Positions 14,450-22,294 of a stretch of 26,055 nt of DNA are shown piece after piece. The stretch's first letter is position 1, and each line of letters starts with the position of its first letter. The stretch is taken from assembly GCA_910588165.1 (NCBI GenBank), contig CAJUOR010000021.1, positions 1-26,055 on the forward strand. The letters are read 5' to 3'. Source of the stretch: an uncultured Thomasclavelia sp. (GTDB taxonomy: Bacteria; Bacillota_I; Bacilli_A; Erysipelotrichales; Coprobacillaceae). The notes under the pieces are model-generated. The model saw only the letters and a list, made by a program, of their open reading frames with translations. It was not told the origin of the DNA and made no database searches. A program made the translations under genes and the position numbers.

Positions 14450-16220
14450 ATTTAGCCAATAATTGTATAAATGTATCAATATCTTCAAACATCATTTTAA
14501 AAGAATTATTCCAGAATGCAGTATCATGAATATCTATGCCGACAGATTGAGCTGCCTCATAGATGCTCATTTTTCCGGTAGAAGCTAAAAGCTTTTTGTA
14601 TTCGGGAATAAAAGATTCCCCTTTTTCCAAATAAATCGCATATAACCCTTTTGCAAATAACTGTCCGAAAGCATAAGGGAAATTATAAAAATTGGCATCA
14701 GCATAATAGTAATGCGGTTTCCATGTCCACATATATGGGTGCAAAGCTGTTTCGTCTAGTCCATCGCCATAGCTTTCTTTTTGTGCCTCACTCATCAAGT
14801 TGCAAATTTCGCGGGCTGATAACGGTCCGTTTTTTCTGGCTTCAAAGAAATTAGATTCAAATAAGAAACGGGAATAAATATCAACAATAACCTGATTGTT
14901 ACCTGAAATTTCTGCTTCTAAAACACTTAAAGCTTCTTTGTCGGACAATTCCTTTAATGCTGCCTTTTTAACAATTGTTTCATTAAAAGTAGAAGCCGTT
15001 TCTGCCAAAGGCATAGGTGAATCTGTGTTCAAAATAGATTCATTTTTAGCACATTCATTATGGAAGGCATGGCCAAGCTCATGCGCTAAAGTTACGACGC
15101 TATCAAAAGAATGACTGAAGTTTAATAAGATACGGCTTTCCTTTAAACTAGGCACCCCTGCACAAAAAGCTCCACCGACTTTACCCGGACGACTGTCAAC
15201 ATCAATCCAGTCATTTTCAATAGCTGTTTTAGCCATTTGGTAAAGTGTTTCATCAAAGCTTTTAAAATGTTTTAAAATAAATTCACAGCCTTCTTGATAA
15301 GTGTAGGCTTTTTCATTCTCTGTTACAGGAGCGTACATTTCATAAAAAGGTAACCCATGTTCATAGCCTAAATATTTAGCCTTGGCTTTCATATATTCTC
15401 TGAATTTAGGTAAAGCTTCTTTAATCGCCTCTAACATCACATCTAACGTTTCTTTATCCATACGTGAATCAAACAAAGTCATAGCCAAAGGAGAATCAAA
15501 ACCATGCATTTTGCTAGTTGTGAGAACCTCACCTTTAATACCATTTAAACAAGCTGCTAAGCTATTTTCAATCTTTGCATATGAAGCAATCTCGGCTTCG
15601 TATGCCTTTTTACGTGTTTGCGTAGATGTGGCATAAGCCATGTTTAAAACCATGGTCAAAGGCATCTTCTCAACACCGTTTTCAGTTTCGATTTCAACTG
15701 TATGTCCCCCGATTAACTGATCTTTTAAACGGGCAAAGGCATTAGAGCCGGTTTGTTTCATACTGGCGATAATCATTTCTTCATTTTCACTTAACTGATG
15801 TTTAGCTTGTTCTTTGATTTCTTTTAAAACAAAAGCGTGCTCTTTTAATAAGTCTGATTGATTGCATAAAACATCTAAATCTAAACGTCCAATCCAAGCA
15901 TTGATTTTTGTCATTGCTTTTACACTTTGATTTAAAATATTGTCTATTACGTCCATTTGTTTAGTCGCTAACTCATCATTTGTATTAGCACTGGTTAAAA
16001 GTGATACATAACCGCCTAACTTCCTAGCTAACGCACTATATTCTTGCATTCTAGTCACATACTCTTCTAAATTTGCAACTACATGGTTCTCATCTTTTAG
16101 CACTTCATCAACAAAGCTATCAAAGGATTGAACCATCTCCTTTAATTTTTTCATATCTTGTTGATAAGCTTCACTTTCGATAGCCGGATATAATCTATCC
16201 AAATTCCAAGTCTTACTCAT
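14448..16220 (-). CDS. pepF: Oligoendopeptidase F (M3B zinc metallopeptidase)
   Basis: This 590-residue cytoplasmic peptidase of family M3B cleaves short oligopeptides. The zinc motif HELGH is at residues 380-384, inside VVTLAHELGHAFHNE. The third zinc ligand is probably Glu407 in PLAETASTFNE. Other M3 features are VGGAFCAG (348-355), the N-terminal helical segment and a C-terminal HPYMWTWKPHYYYADANFYN region that lines the active site. Length matches the family (about 600). The ATG overlaps the stop of the upstream radical SAM gene (ATGA at 16217-16220) and GGAGG lies ten bases before it, which implies translational coupling. No terminator of its own is obvious before the convergent pentapeptide gene. 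A role in peptide nutrition or signal-peptide turnover is the family expectation. Confidence 0.93.
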   Translation of the reverse strand: MSKTWNLDRLYPAIESEAYQQDMKKLKEMVQSFDSFVDEVLKDENHVVANLEEYVTRMQEYSALARKLGGYVSLLTSANTNDELATKQMDVIDNILNQSVKAMTKINAWIGRLDLDVLCNQSDLLKEHAFVLKEIKEQAKHQLSENEEMIIASMKQTGSNAFARLKDQLIGGHTVEIETENGVEKMPLTMVLNMAYATSTQTRKKAYEAEIASYAKIENSLAACLNGIKGEVLTTSKMHGFDSPLAMTLFDSRMDKETLDVMLEAIKEALPKFREYMKAKAKYLGYEHGLPFYEMYAPVTENEKAYTYQEGCEFILKHFKSFDETLYQMAKTAIENDWIDVDSRPGKVGGAFCAGVPSLKESRILLNFSHSFDSVVTLAHELGHAFHNECAKNESILNTDSPMPLAETASTFNETIVKKAALKELSDKEALSVLEAEISGNNQVIVDIYSRFLFESNFFEARKNGPLSAREICNLMSEAQKESYGDGLDETALHPYMWTWKPHYYYADANFYNFPYAFGQLFAKGLYAIYLEKGESFIPEYKKLLASTGKMSIYEAAQSVGIDIHDTAFWNNSFKMMFEDIDTFIQLLAK

Positions 16221-17104
16221 TTTACACTCTCCTCCATTTCTTCAAATAATGATAATTGCCGATATTTAGGTGGTAATTGATACATTCTCTTAAATAAAAC
16301 ATCTGGGCGACATTCAATTTTAGCTTCACTACAAGCCATTTTAAATACACGCATCAGCTCTTTAGCATGAGGTGACGGTATTTCGTAGGCATTACCATAA
16401 AAAGCCTCATACTTTTCCCTTAACCCCGGAAAATATTGATCTAGCTTAGCATAGTAATACTCTCTATCGCCCTCACGTAAAGTCATGCCCATGCCAAAGG
16501 TTAAAATGCCCTCAACGCCTGCTTCTTGGCACATCTTAACAATTCGTAGAACGTTTTCTTCGGTATCATTGATCATGGGAAGAATAGGACAGAACCAAAC
16601 AATCGTGGGAATACCTAATTCATGGCACTTCTTTAAAACTTCAACTCGCTTAGAAGTGGGGACTACATTAGGCTCTACGATGCGACAAAGACTGTCATCA
16701 GCTGTTGTCAATGTCATCATCACATAACAATGAGCGTTTTGATGTATCTTTAATAGGATATCCAAATCTCGTAATATCAAATCAGATTTCGTTAAAATTG
16801 AAAGCCCAAAACCATATTTTTCAATAATTTCCAAGCACTTTCTTGTCAATTCCAATTCTTTTTCAAGAGGTACATAAGGATCGCTCATACCACCGGTTCC
16901 TATCCTTATTTTCTTTCTTTTCTTTTTTAAGGCTGTTTCTAAAAGAAGCGGTGCATTGATTTTAACTTCCACATCTTCGAAATCATGTATAATCTGATAA
17001 CATTTACTTCTTGAGTCACAATAAATACAGCCATGTAGACAACCTCTGTAAATATTCATATTACCATGTTGAGATAAAATTCCTTTAGCTTGGACTTTAT
17101 GCAT
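16217..17104 (-). CDS. SPL-family (Rv2578c-like) radical SAM protein
   Basis: This product of about 295 residues has a CxxxCxxC cluster motif, RGCLHGCIYC (Cys22, Cys26, Cys29), binding the [4Fe-4S] cluster that cleaves S-adenosylmethionine. It has a TGGMSDPYVPLE segment and a TIM-barrel-like remainder (SILTKSDLILRD, TLTTADDSLCRIVEPN). It resembles the spore photoproduct lyase-related Rv2578c group, whose substrates are mostly unknown, and nothing here shows true photoproduct repair. A GTG 12 bases further upstream (17116) is possible, but it lies inside the AGAGGTGG ribosome binding site of the ATG at 17104, so I prefer the ATG. It is the first gene of a two-gene unit with pepF. The C-terminal LSLFEEMEE tail is typical of this subgroup. 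Confidence 0.85.
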   Translation of the reverse strand: MHKVQAKGILSQHGNMNIYRGCLHGCIYCDSRSKCYQIIHDFEDVEVKINAPLLLETALKKKRKKIRIGTGGMSDPYVPLEKELELTRKCLEIIEKYGFGLSILTKSDLILRDLDILLKIHQNAHCYVMMTLTTADDSLCRIVEPNVVPTSKRVEVLKKCHELGIPTIVWFCPILPMINDTEENVLRIVKMCQEAGVEGILTFGMGMTLREGDREYYYAKLDQYFPGLREKYEAFYGNAYEIPSPHAKELMRVFKMACSEAKIECRPDVLFKRMYQLPPKYRQLSLFEEMEESVK

Positions 17105-17130
17105 ATATTTTACCACCTCTTACCTTTTTT

Positions 17131-17159
17131 AGTATATCATAACCTATTCTAAAAATGAA
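17131..17159 (-). promoter_or_regulatory. Putative promoter of the radical SAM-pepF operon
   Basis: There is an extended -10 TGA-TATACT (hexamer 17131-17136) with a poor -35 (TTCATT, 17154-17159) at 17 bases, about 27 bases from the preferred ATG. Confidence 0.5.
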
Positions 17160-17203
17160 GCAGTAGCATTTATTCATTGAATTTCTTAATTAAATTTAAG
17201 CAC

Positions 17204-17226
17204 AAAAAAACCTGTCTTTGACAGGT
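17204..17226 (-). terminator. Terminator of the tRNA cluster
   Basis: A perfect 7-bp stem ACCTGTC/GACAGGT (17210-17216 and 17220-17226) with a 3-base loop is followed on the minus strand by a T-run. It starts 11 bases past the tRNA-Phe CCA end. Confidence 0.88.
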
Positions 17227-17236
17227 ATTTGACCAA

Positions 17237-17312
17237 TGGTGGTTCCGGGCGGAATTGAACCACCGACACGGGGATTTTCAGTCCCCTGCTCTACCTACTG
17301 AGCTACGGAACC
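17237..17312 (-). tRNA. tRNA-Phe (GAA)
   Basis: This 76-base cloverleaf has the anticodon stem GGGGA/TCCCC around CTGAAAA. The acceptor GGTTCCG/CGGAACC and an encoded ACCA end are present. It is the last gene of the cluster, before the terminator. Confidence 0.96.
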
Positions 17313-17314
17313 AT

Positions 17315-17391
17315 TGGCGGTCTGGACGGGACTCGAACCCGCGACCTCCGCAGTGACAGTGCGGCATTCTAACCGGCTGAACTACCAGACC
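17315..17391 (-). tRNA. tRNA-Asp (GTC)
   Basis: This 77-base cloverleaf has the acceptor GGTCTGG/CCAGACC, discriminator G and encoded CCA. The anticodon stem CCGCA/TGCGG encloses CTGTCAC. It is separated from tRNA-Phe by 2 bases. Confidence 0.96.
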
Positions 17392-17394
17392 AAA

Positions 17395-17471
<77 letters not shown>

Positions 17472-17487
17472 ATATTAATTTTTAAGA

Positions 17488-17580
17488 TGGCGGAGGTTGA
17501 GGGATTCGAACCCCCGCGGGACTTTCATCCCCTGTCGGTTTTCAAGACCGATCCCTTCAGCCAGGCTTGGGTAAACCTCC
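17488..17580 (-). tRNA. tRNA-Ser (TGA)
   Basis: This 93-base class II tRNA has a long variable arm. The anticodon stem TCGGT/ACCGA surrounds CTTGAAA, the acceptor GGAGGTT/AACCTCC is intact, the discriminator is G and CCA is encoded. Confidence 0.95.
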
Positions 17581-17591
17581 ATCATTTTTTT

Positions 17592-17668
17592 TGGTGGACC
17601 CTGTAGGACTCGAACCTACGACCAACCGGTTATGAGCCGGTAGCTCTAACCAACTGAGCTAAGGGTCC
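17592..17668 (-). tRNA. tRNA-Ile2 (CAT, lysidine-modified)
   Basis: This 77-base tRNA has anticodon CAT in the loop CTCATAA. Its body (acceptor GGACCCT, TTAGCTCAGTTGGTTAGAGC, TGGTCGTAGGTTCGAGTCC) closely matches the Gram-positive minor isoleucine tRNA rather than elongator Met, as I recall those sequences. It would need TilS lysidinylation to read AUA. Confidence 0.85.
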
Positions 17669-17703
17669 GTCTTTCAGAGCCACAAATAATCAATTGAATA
17701 AAT

Positions 17704-17780
17704 TGGTAGCGGCGGAGGGATTTGAACCCCCGACCTGCCGGGTATGAACCGATTGCTCTAGCCAACTGAGCTACACCGCC
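17704..17780 (-). tRNA. Elongator tRNA-Met (CAT)
   Basis: This 77-base tRNA has the loop TTCATAC and the acceptor GGCGGTG/CGCCGCT, as in other Bacillota elongator Met tRNAs, plus an encoded ACCA. The anticodon stem ATCGG/CCGGC has an A27-C43 mismatch and a T28-G42 wobble, which is unusual. Confidence 0.92.
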
Positions 17781-17792
17781 AAATTCAATAAA

Positions 17793-17868
17793 TGGTGGAG
17801 CCAAGGAGGATCGAACTCCTGACCCCCTGCGTGCAAAGCAGGTGCTCTCCCAGCTGAGCTATGGCCCC
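17793..17868 (-). tRNA. tRNA-Ala (TGC)
   Basis: This 76-base tRNA has the anticodon stem CCTGC/GCAGG around TTTGCAC. The acceptor GGGGCCA/TGGCTCC contains the G3-U70 alanine identity pair. CCA is encoded. Confidence 0.96.
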
Positions 17869-17875
17869 ATTTTAA

Positions 17876-17952
<77 letters not shown>

Positions 17953-17959
17953 AATGAAT

Positions 17960-18036
17960 TGGCGCGCCAGACAGGAATCGAACCCACAACCTCTTGATCC
18001 GTAGTCAAACGCTCTATCCAATTGAGCTACTGGCGC
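17960..18036 (-). tRNA. tRNA-Arg (ACG)
   Basis: This 77-base tRNA has the acceptor GCGCCAG/CTGGCGC, the loop CTACGGA and encoded GCCA. Adenosine 34 is expected to be deaminated to inosine, reading CGU/C/A. Confidence 0.95.
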
Positions 18037-18066
18037 AATTTATCTCGCACTTTTCACCGCTCGTTT

Positions 18067-18095
18067 ATATTACCATAACGGTTTATCTTTTGCAA
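18067..18095 (-). promoter_or_regulatory. Internal promoter within the tRNA cluster
   Basis: TTGCAA (18090-18095), a 17-base spacer and an extended -10 TGG-TAATAT (18067-18072) lie in the 85-base gap between tRNA-Leu and tRNA-Arg. It would drive the nine downstream tRNAs independently of Cys and Leu. Confidence 0.65.
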
Positions 18096-18121
18096 GAACT
18101 TTTTCAATTTTTTTTGAAGAA

Positions 18122-18210
18122 TGGTGCCCAGGGCCGGAATCGAACCGGCACGGATTTTGAGGTCCGCAGGATTTTAAGTCCTGTGCGTCTACCAGTTTCG
18201 CCACCTGGGC
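18122..18210 (-). tRNA. tRNA-Leu (TAA)
   Basis: This 89-base class II tRNA has a long variable arm. The acceptor GCCCAGG/CCTGGGC, the anticodon stem CAGGA/TCCTG around CTTAAAA and encoded ACCA are present. Confidence 0.95.
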
Positions 18211-18217
18211 ATTTAGT

Positions 18218-18292
18218 TGGAGGTTCCAACCGGACTTGAACCGATGATGACAGAGTTGCAGTCTGTTGCCTTACCAACTTGGCTATGGAACC
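18218..18292 (-). tRNA. tRNA-Cys (GCA)
   Basis: This 75-base tRNA has the acceptor GGTTCCA/TGGAACC and discriminator T, the U73 identity element of cysteine tRNAs. The loop is CTGCAAC and CCA is encoded. It is the first gene of the cluster. Confidence 0.95.
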
Positions 18293-18311
18293 GAATTTCT
18301 GTTGCTTGTAT

Positions 18312-18340
18312 ATATTAGCATACATCACACATTTCGTCAA
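18312..18340 (-). promoter_or_regulatory. Proximal promoter of the tRNA cluster
   Basis: TTGACG (18335-18340, 5 of 6), a 17-base spacer and an extended -10 TGC-TAATAT (18312-18317) are present. The predicted start is about 13 bases before tRNA-Cys. Confidence 0.8.
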
Positions 18341-18412
18341 CCACTTTTTAATCTTTTTTATCGACTATCTTGTTGACTACTTTTTCTTCAGCCTTTTTTT
18401 GACTGCCTTGCC

Positions 18413-18441
18413 ATTATAGTACATTCAATTTCGTATTGCAA
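18413..18441 (-). promoter_or_regulatory. Distal tandem promoter of the tRNA cluster
   Basis: TTGCAA (18436-18441), a 17-base spacer and a perfect TATAAT (18413-18418) lie about 100 bases upstream of the proximal promoter and point at the tRNA genes. It follows the terminator of the ABC operon. No open reading frame of note lies between it and tRNA-Cys. Confidence 0.65.
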
Positions 18442-18460
18442 GTCTTTTTTCCATTTTTTC

Positions 18461-18493
18461 CAAAAAAAGAAGAACGCCGTTAAAAGCGTTCTT
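18461..18493 (-). terminator. Terminator of the pncA-pncB-ABC operon
   Basis: AAGAACGC (18470-18477) pairs with GCGTTCTT (18486-18493) around an 8-base loop. On the minus strand it is followed by CTTTTTTT. The stem touches the stop codon of the last ABC gene. Confidence 0.88.
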
Positions 18494-20517
18494 TAAAGTT
18501 TAGACTGTGATAAATACATTTCGTAATATTTACCTTGATGAGAAATCAGTTCTTCGTGAGTTCCTTTTTCTAAAATAACCCCACCGTCTAATACAATAAT
18601 CATGTCAGCGTCTTTAATAGTACTTAAGCGATGAGCAACGATAAAGGTTGTTCTATCACGACTTGCCACCTTTAAAGCATGAGAGATCATCTGCTCTGTT
18701 TCCGTATCAATATTAGCTGTTGCCTCATCTAAAATCAAGATAGATGGGTCATATAGCATCGCTCGGGCAAATGACAGCAATTGTCTTTCCCCGGTTGACA
18801 AGTTATCTCCTAAATTAGATACTTCCGCATAGATACCTTTTTCATATTTTTCCAATAATCCTTCTGCCCCAATGGATTTTAAAGCTTCTAAAATCATCTC
18901 ATCTGTAACTTCCGGGTCATTTAATGAAATATTGGAAGCAATCGTTCCTTTAAATAAGATAGGATCTTGTAATACCATACCGACATGCCTTCTGAAAGCC
19001 TGTTTAGACATCGTATTAAGTTCCCTACCGTCTATCTTAATAGAGCCTTCCTCATAATCAAAAAAACGCATAAGCAATGACATCGTTGTGCTCTTACCAC
19101 TACCTGTATGTCCGACAAAAGCAACTGTTTGCTTAGGTTTTGCTTCAAAACTAATATCCTTTAACACATAAGGTCCTGTTGGCGTGTATTTGAATGAAAT
19201 ATGTTCAAATGCCACTTCACCTATAAAGTCATCAACACGTTCCTTATAATCAACAACCTCTTCATCTAAATCTAAGAAACCAAACACACGTTCACTTGAT
19301 ACCAAAGCTTCCTCTAACATCTCAACACTGCCTAAAATAACATCTATCGGATCTAACAATTTACCCAAATAAGTAACAAAAGCATACATCATGCCATAGC
19401 TTGCAATTTGTCCATTATAAATACATTGGTAACCAAAGAACATAATAACCGCAATTTGACTTGCACGTCTGAATAAACCGAAAACCGGTCCGCCGACACT
19501 CCTGTCTAAACGCATCTGCTTCGCACGATATTCCAAATACTCACTGTTGATTTCATCAAACTCTTGTAAAATAAAATCTTCCTGATTAAAAGCTTGAATA
19601 ATTCTCATACCCTTAATATTCTCATTAAGCGTCGCATTGATTTGAGAGTTTAAAGTTCTTATTTTTTTAGAATAACGATTGGTAAAAACACGATAGACAT
19701 AAATCCATAAAACAATCAGTGGCATAACAAATAGCACTAAGATTGCAAACTCGGGATTGAGTTGGTACATATAGAAATAAATAATGATAAAACCGAAAAT
19801 ACCCTCAATAATGATCGAAATGATGGTAGAAAAGAAATTTCTGACCGCATCTGTATCATTGGTTATTTTCGATACAATACGACCATCAGCTTCATTTTGG
19901 AAATAATTCAATGGTAATTTCTGCATCTTTTGAAACATATCAAAGCGTAATAATGTCGCTAATTCAACTGATACCTTTGAATACATATAGTTATCTAAAT
20001 AGTTAATCGCACAGCTAGTTAAATAAAGAATGGCCAAAATAATTAACAGATAGACAACCGGTTCGATATACGGCTTATAAATAGCCTTCATTTCCGCTTG
20101 ATTTAAAGCATAAACCTCGTCATAAACAACCTTTTCATTATCGAATGACACCGTTAAAAGACCACTTGCAGCATCATAGTAGCGAGTTCCTTCTTGCACT
20201 TTGCTTATACCTTCCAGTAAATAGAAGTTCATATCAATTTCAACAAGCGAAGCTTCTTGAAGCTTGTTTCCTTCCTCAATCTCATGATATTTAGGCTGAA
20301 CGAAATAACGTCCGTCAATTTCGACACTTCCCTCTTGAGATTTCGCAACTTCTACCCAAGGATATTTAACCCCTGAGATATAATCATCTAAAATAATCTG
20401 AGTAATTTTAGTAGGTATTAAATCAATCACAATCGATGCCATCATTAACACGCAAGCAAGTCCTAGCATAAATTTAAAATGATTGGCATAACTAAATATT
20501 CTTTTAATGTACTTCAT
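18493..20517 (-). CDS. bmrD: ABC exporter half-transporter, BmrD (YheH)-like, consensus-ATPase subunit
   Basis: This 674-residue fused membrane-ATPase half-transporter has nearly the length of B. subtilis BmrD. It has six membrane helices. A polar insert of about 100 residues (53-152) between the first two is the extracellular domain characteristic of BmrD. The ATPase domain has Walker A GHTGSGKST (469-477), Q-loop LQD (516-518), a deviant signature LSTGE (573-577), Walker B ILILDEA with catalytic Glu598, and switch His629. With its partner it forms one competent site (this Walker A/B plus the partner LSGGQ). The ATG (20517) lies 14 bases inside the preceding gene, behind GAGGAGG. Family function is multidrug export; the actual substrate is not known. 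Last gene of the operon. Confidence 0.88.
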   Translation of the reverse strand: MKYIKRIFSYANHFKFMLGLACVLMMASIVIDLIPTKITQIILDDYISGVKYPWVEVAKSQEGSVEIDGRYFVQPKYHEIEEGNKLQEASLVEIDMNFYLLEGISKVQEGTRYYDAASGLLTVSFDNEKVVYDEVYALNQAEMKAIYKPYIEPVVYLLIILAILYLTSCAINYLDNYMYSKVSVELATLLRFDMFQKMQKLPLNYFQNEADGRIVSKITNDTDAVRNFFSTIISIIIEGIFGFIIIYFYMYQLNPEFAILVLFVMPLIVLWIYVYRVFTNRYSKKIRTLNSQINATLNENIKGMRIIQAFNQEDFILQEFDEINSEYLEYRAKQMRLDRSVGGPVFGLFRRASQIAVIMFFGYQCIYNGQIASYGMMYAFVTYLGKLLDPIDVILGSVEMLEEALVSSERVFGFLDLDEEVVDYKERVDDFIGEVAFEHISFKYTPTGPYVLKDISFEAKPKQTVAFVGHTGSGKSTTMSLLMRFFDYEEGSIKIDGRELNTMSKQAFRRHVGMVLQDPILFKGTIASNISLNDPEVTDEMILEALKSIGAEGLLEKYEKGIYAEVSNLGDNLSTGERQLLSFARAMLYDPSILILDEATANIDTETEQMISHALKVASRDRTTFIVAHRLSTIKDADMIIVLDGGVILEKGTHEELISHQGKYYEMYLSQSKL

Positions 20518-22264
20518 GATTAACCTCCTCTTTTGTTAAGATTTGGTTTTGGTACTGTTCGTAGTACCAACCTTGACGGCTTAATAATTCATCATGTGTG
20601 CCTCTATCTACAATTCTACCGCCATCCATAACCACAATCATGTCGGCATGTCTAACAGCTGATAAACGATGGGCAACAATCAATGTTGTTTTTCCTTGGC
20701 GTGTCTTTTTAAGATTTTCAATAATAGTGGATTCCGTTTTACCGTCAACTGCCGATAAAGAATCATCTAAAATCAATACCTCAGGATTTGCCAAGAATGC
20801 GCGCGCAATAGACAATCTTTGTTTTTGCCCACCTGAAAGCATCGTACCATCTTCACCACATAATGTATCCAAACCATCTTTAAGGAATTTTAAATCTTTT
20901 TCAAAATCTGCCAAACGAATCGCTTCGTTTAACTCTTCTTCACTTACCTTACCAATATGACCTAATTTTATATTTTGCGAAACCGTCTTCGAAAAAAGCA
21001 CGTGTTCCTGTGGCACATAGCCGAAATGTCTTCTTAAAGAAATGTAATCCAAACAATCAACCGAAATGCCATTAACTTTAAATGTCCCTTGACCTTTAGC
21101 ATAATATCTTAGCAGCTGTGTCAACAAAGTAGACTTACCGCTACCTGTCTTACCTACAATTCCGATAACTTGACCTTTTTTTATTTCTAAATCAATCTTT
21201 TGTAAACTCGCAAATTCTGAATAAGGATATGTAAATGAATAATCTTTAAATTCGATACTTTGAATATCCTCTACATTTTGTAAATGATTACCATGTTCCA
21301 ACTTTAATTGTACACAAGTTGTTTCTTCAAAACGATCATAGGCCGCCTGAGAACGCTGTAAAGCATTTAAGACTGTTCCCGCTGACCACAAAGGCATACG
21401 CAACATACCTAAGTAAATATTAAAAGTAACTAATTCACCGGCACTAATCATGTGATTATAAACCATATAAACACCAACTGATATAGCTAAAATCATCGAA
21501 ATAGAAAATACCGAACGAAACAACGGACCAAAAGCAGCATCGAGTTTAACAGCCTTCAATTCTTTTGCCTTGGAAATATTAGCCGAATTTTTCAATTTCG
21601 CAATATCATTTTCCTCTTGAACAAAAGCTCTGACAACTTGAACGCCTGCCACCGATTCCAAAGTAGTGTTATTGAAATCACCAAAAGCATTACGTGCCTC
21701 AACGAAAAGTTTACGAACATTTTTGGACATGAAGAAGACAATCACAATCGCAATTGGCAAAGGCAAAACAGTAACCAATGTCAATTTCAAATCGACTGTC
21801 ATAATCATTTGAATTAAGACAAATCCCATCATAAAAACAGAAGCGATTAGCTGATGCAAAATACGTGAAGCTGCCATGCAAATCGCATTGATATCAGCTG
21901 TCGCAACAGCCATCAGATCACCTGTTTCATGATCTGCATAATAATGGGCATCCATTTTGGCTAGATATCCCATCAACTGTTTTCTTAATAGGTATTGAAG
22001 CTTAAAGCTACCATAAAACATTAAACGCCCTCGAATATTAAAACCAATATATAAAGTAAGCGCCAACCCTGACATAAAAGCGACCATACCAAATAATTTT
22101 GCTTCACTCATTAACCCTTGGGCAATCGCATCTAAAGCTTCCCCCAAAAGTTTTGGTGGCAATGTTTCCAGAAAGGATAAAGTGACTGCCAATAAAAAGA
22201 ATGCAATATATCTTTTCTTTTCCTGACGAAAATACCATCCCAATTTTTTATAAATAGAAAACAT
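20504..22264 (-). CDS. bmrC: ABC exporter half-transporter, BmrC (YheI)-like, degenerate-site subunit
   Basis: This 586-residue half-transporter matches the length of B. subtilis BmrC. It has six membrane helices (about 1-300) and an ATPase domain with Walker A GKTGSGKST (371-379), Q-loop PQE (418-420), canonical signature LSGGQ (476-480), Walker B VLILDD and switch His532. The catalytic glutamate after Walker B is Asp501, which is the known mark of the degenerate nucleotide site in heterodimeric exporters. It pairs with the downstream gene, which overlaps it by 14 bases. The ATG is behind GGGAGGTGA. It follows pncB by 30 bases. The B. subtilis bmrB attenuator leader is not present in that gap, so drug induction by that mechanism is not expected here. 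Confidence 0.88.
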   Translation of the reverse strand: MFSIYKKLGWYFRQEKKRYIAFFLLAVTLSFLETLPPKLLGEALDAIAQGLMSEAKLFGMVAFMSGLALTLYIGFNIRGRLMFYGSFKLQYLLRKQLMGYLAKMDAHYYADHETGDLMAVATADINAICMAASRILHQLIASVFMMGFVLIQMIMTVDLKLTLVTVLPLPIAIVIVFFMSKNVRKLFVEARNAFGDFNNTTLESVAGVQVVRAFVQEENDIAKLKNSANISKAKELKAVKLDAAFGPLFRSVFSISMILAISVGVYMVYNHMISAGELVTFNIYLGMLRMPLWSAGTVLNALQRSQAAYDRFEETTCVQLKLEHGNHLQNVEDIQSIEFKDYSFTYPYSEFASLQKIDLEIKKGQVIGIVGKTGSGKSTLLTQLLRYYAKGQGTFKVNGISVDCLDYISLRRHFGYVPQEHVLFSKTVSQNIKLGHIGKVSEEELNEAIRLADFEKDLKFLKDGLDTLCGEDGTMLSGGQKQRLSIARAFLANPEVLILDDSLSAVDGKTESTIIENLKKTRQGKTTLIVAHRLSAVRHADMIVVMDGGRIVDRGTHDELLSRQGWYYEQYQNQILTKEEVNHEVH

Positions 22265-22294
22265 CTATTCACCTCCCTAATACTTATCACTTAT

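Noticed and set aside
18104..18340. Open frames of about 80 codons on both strands across the tRNA-Leu and tRNA-Cys region
   Set aside because: They lie on top of two clear tRNA genes and the cluster promoter, and show no ribosome binding site or protein-like composition.
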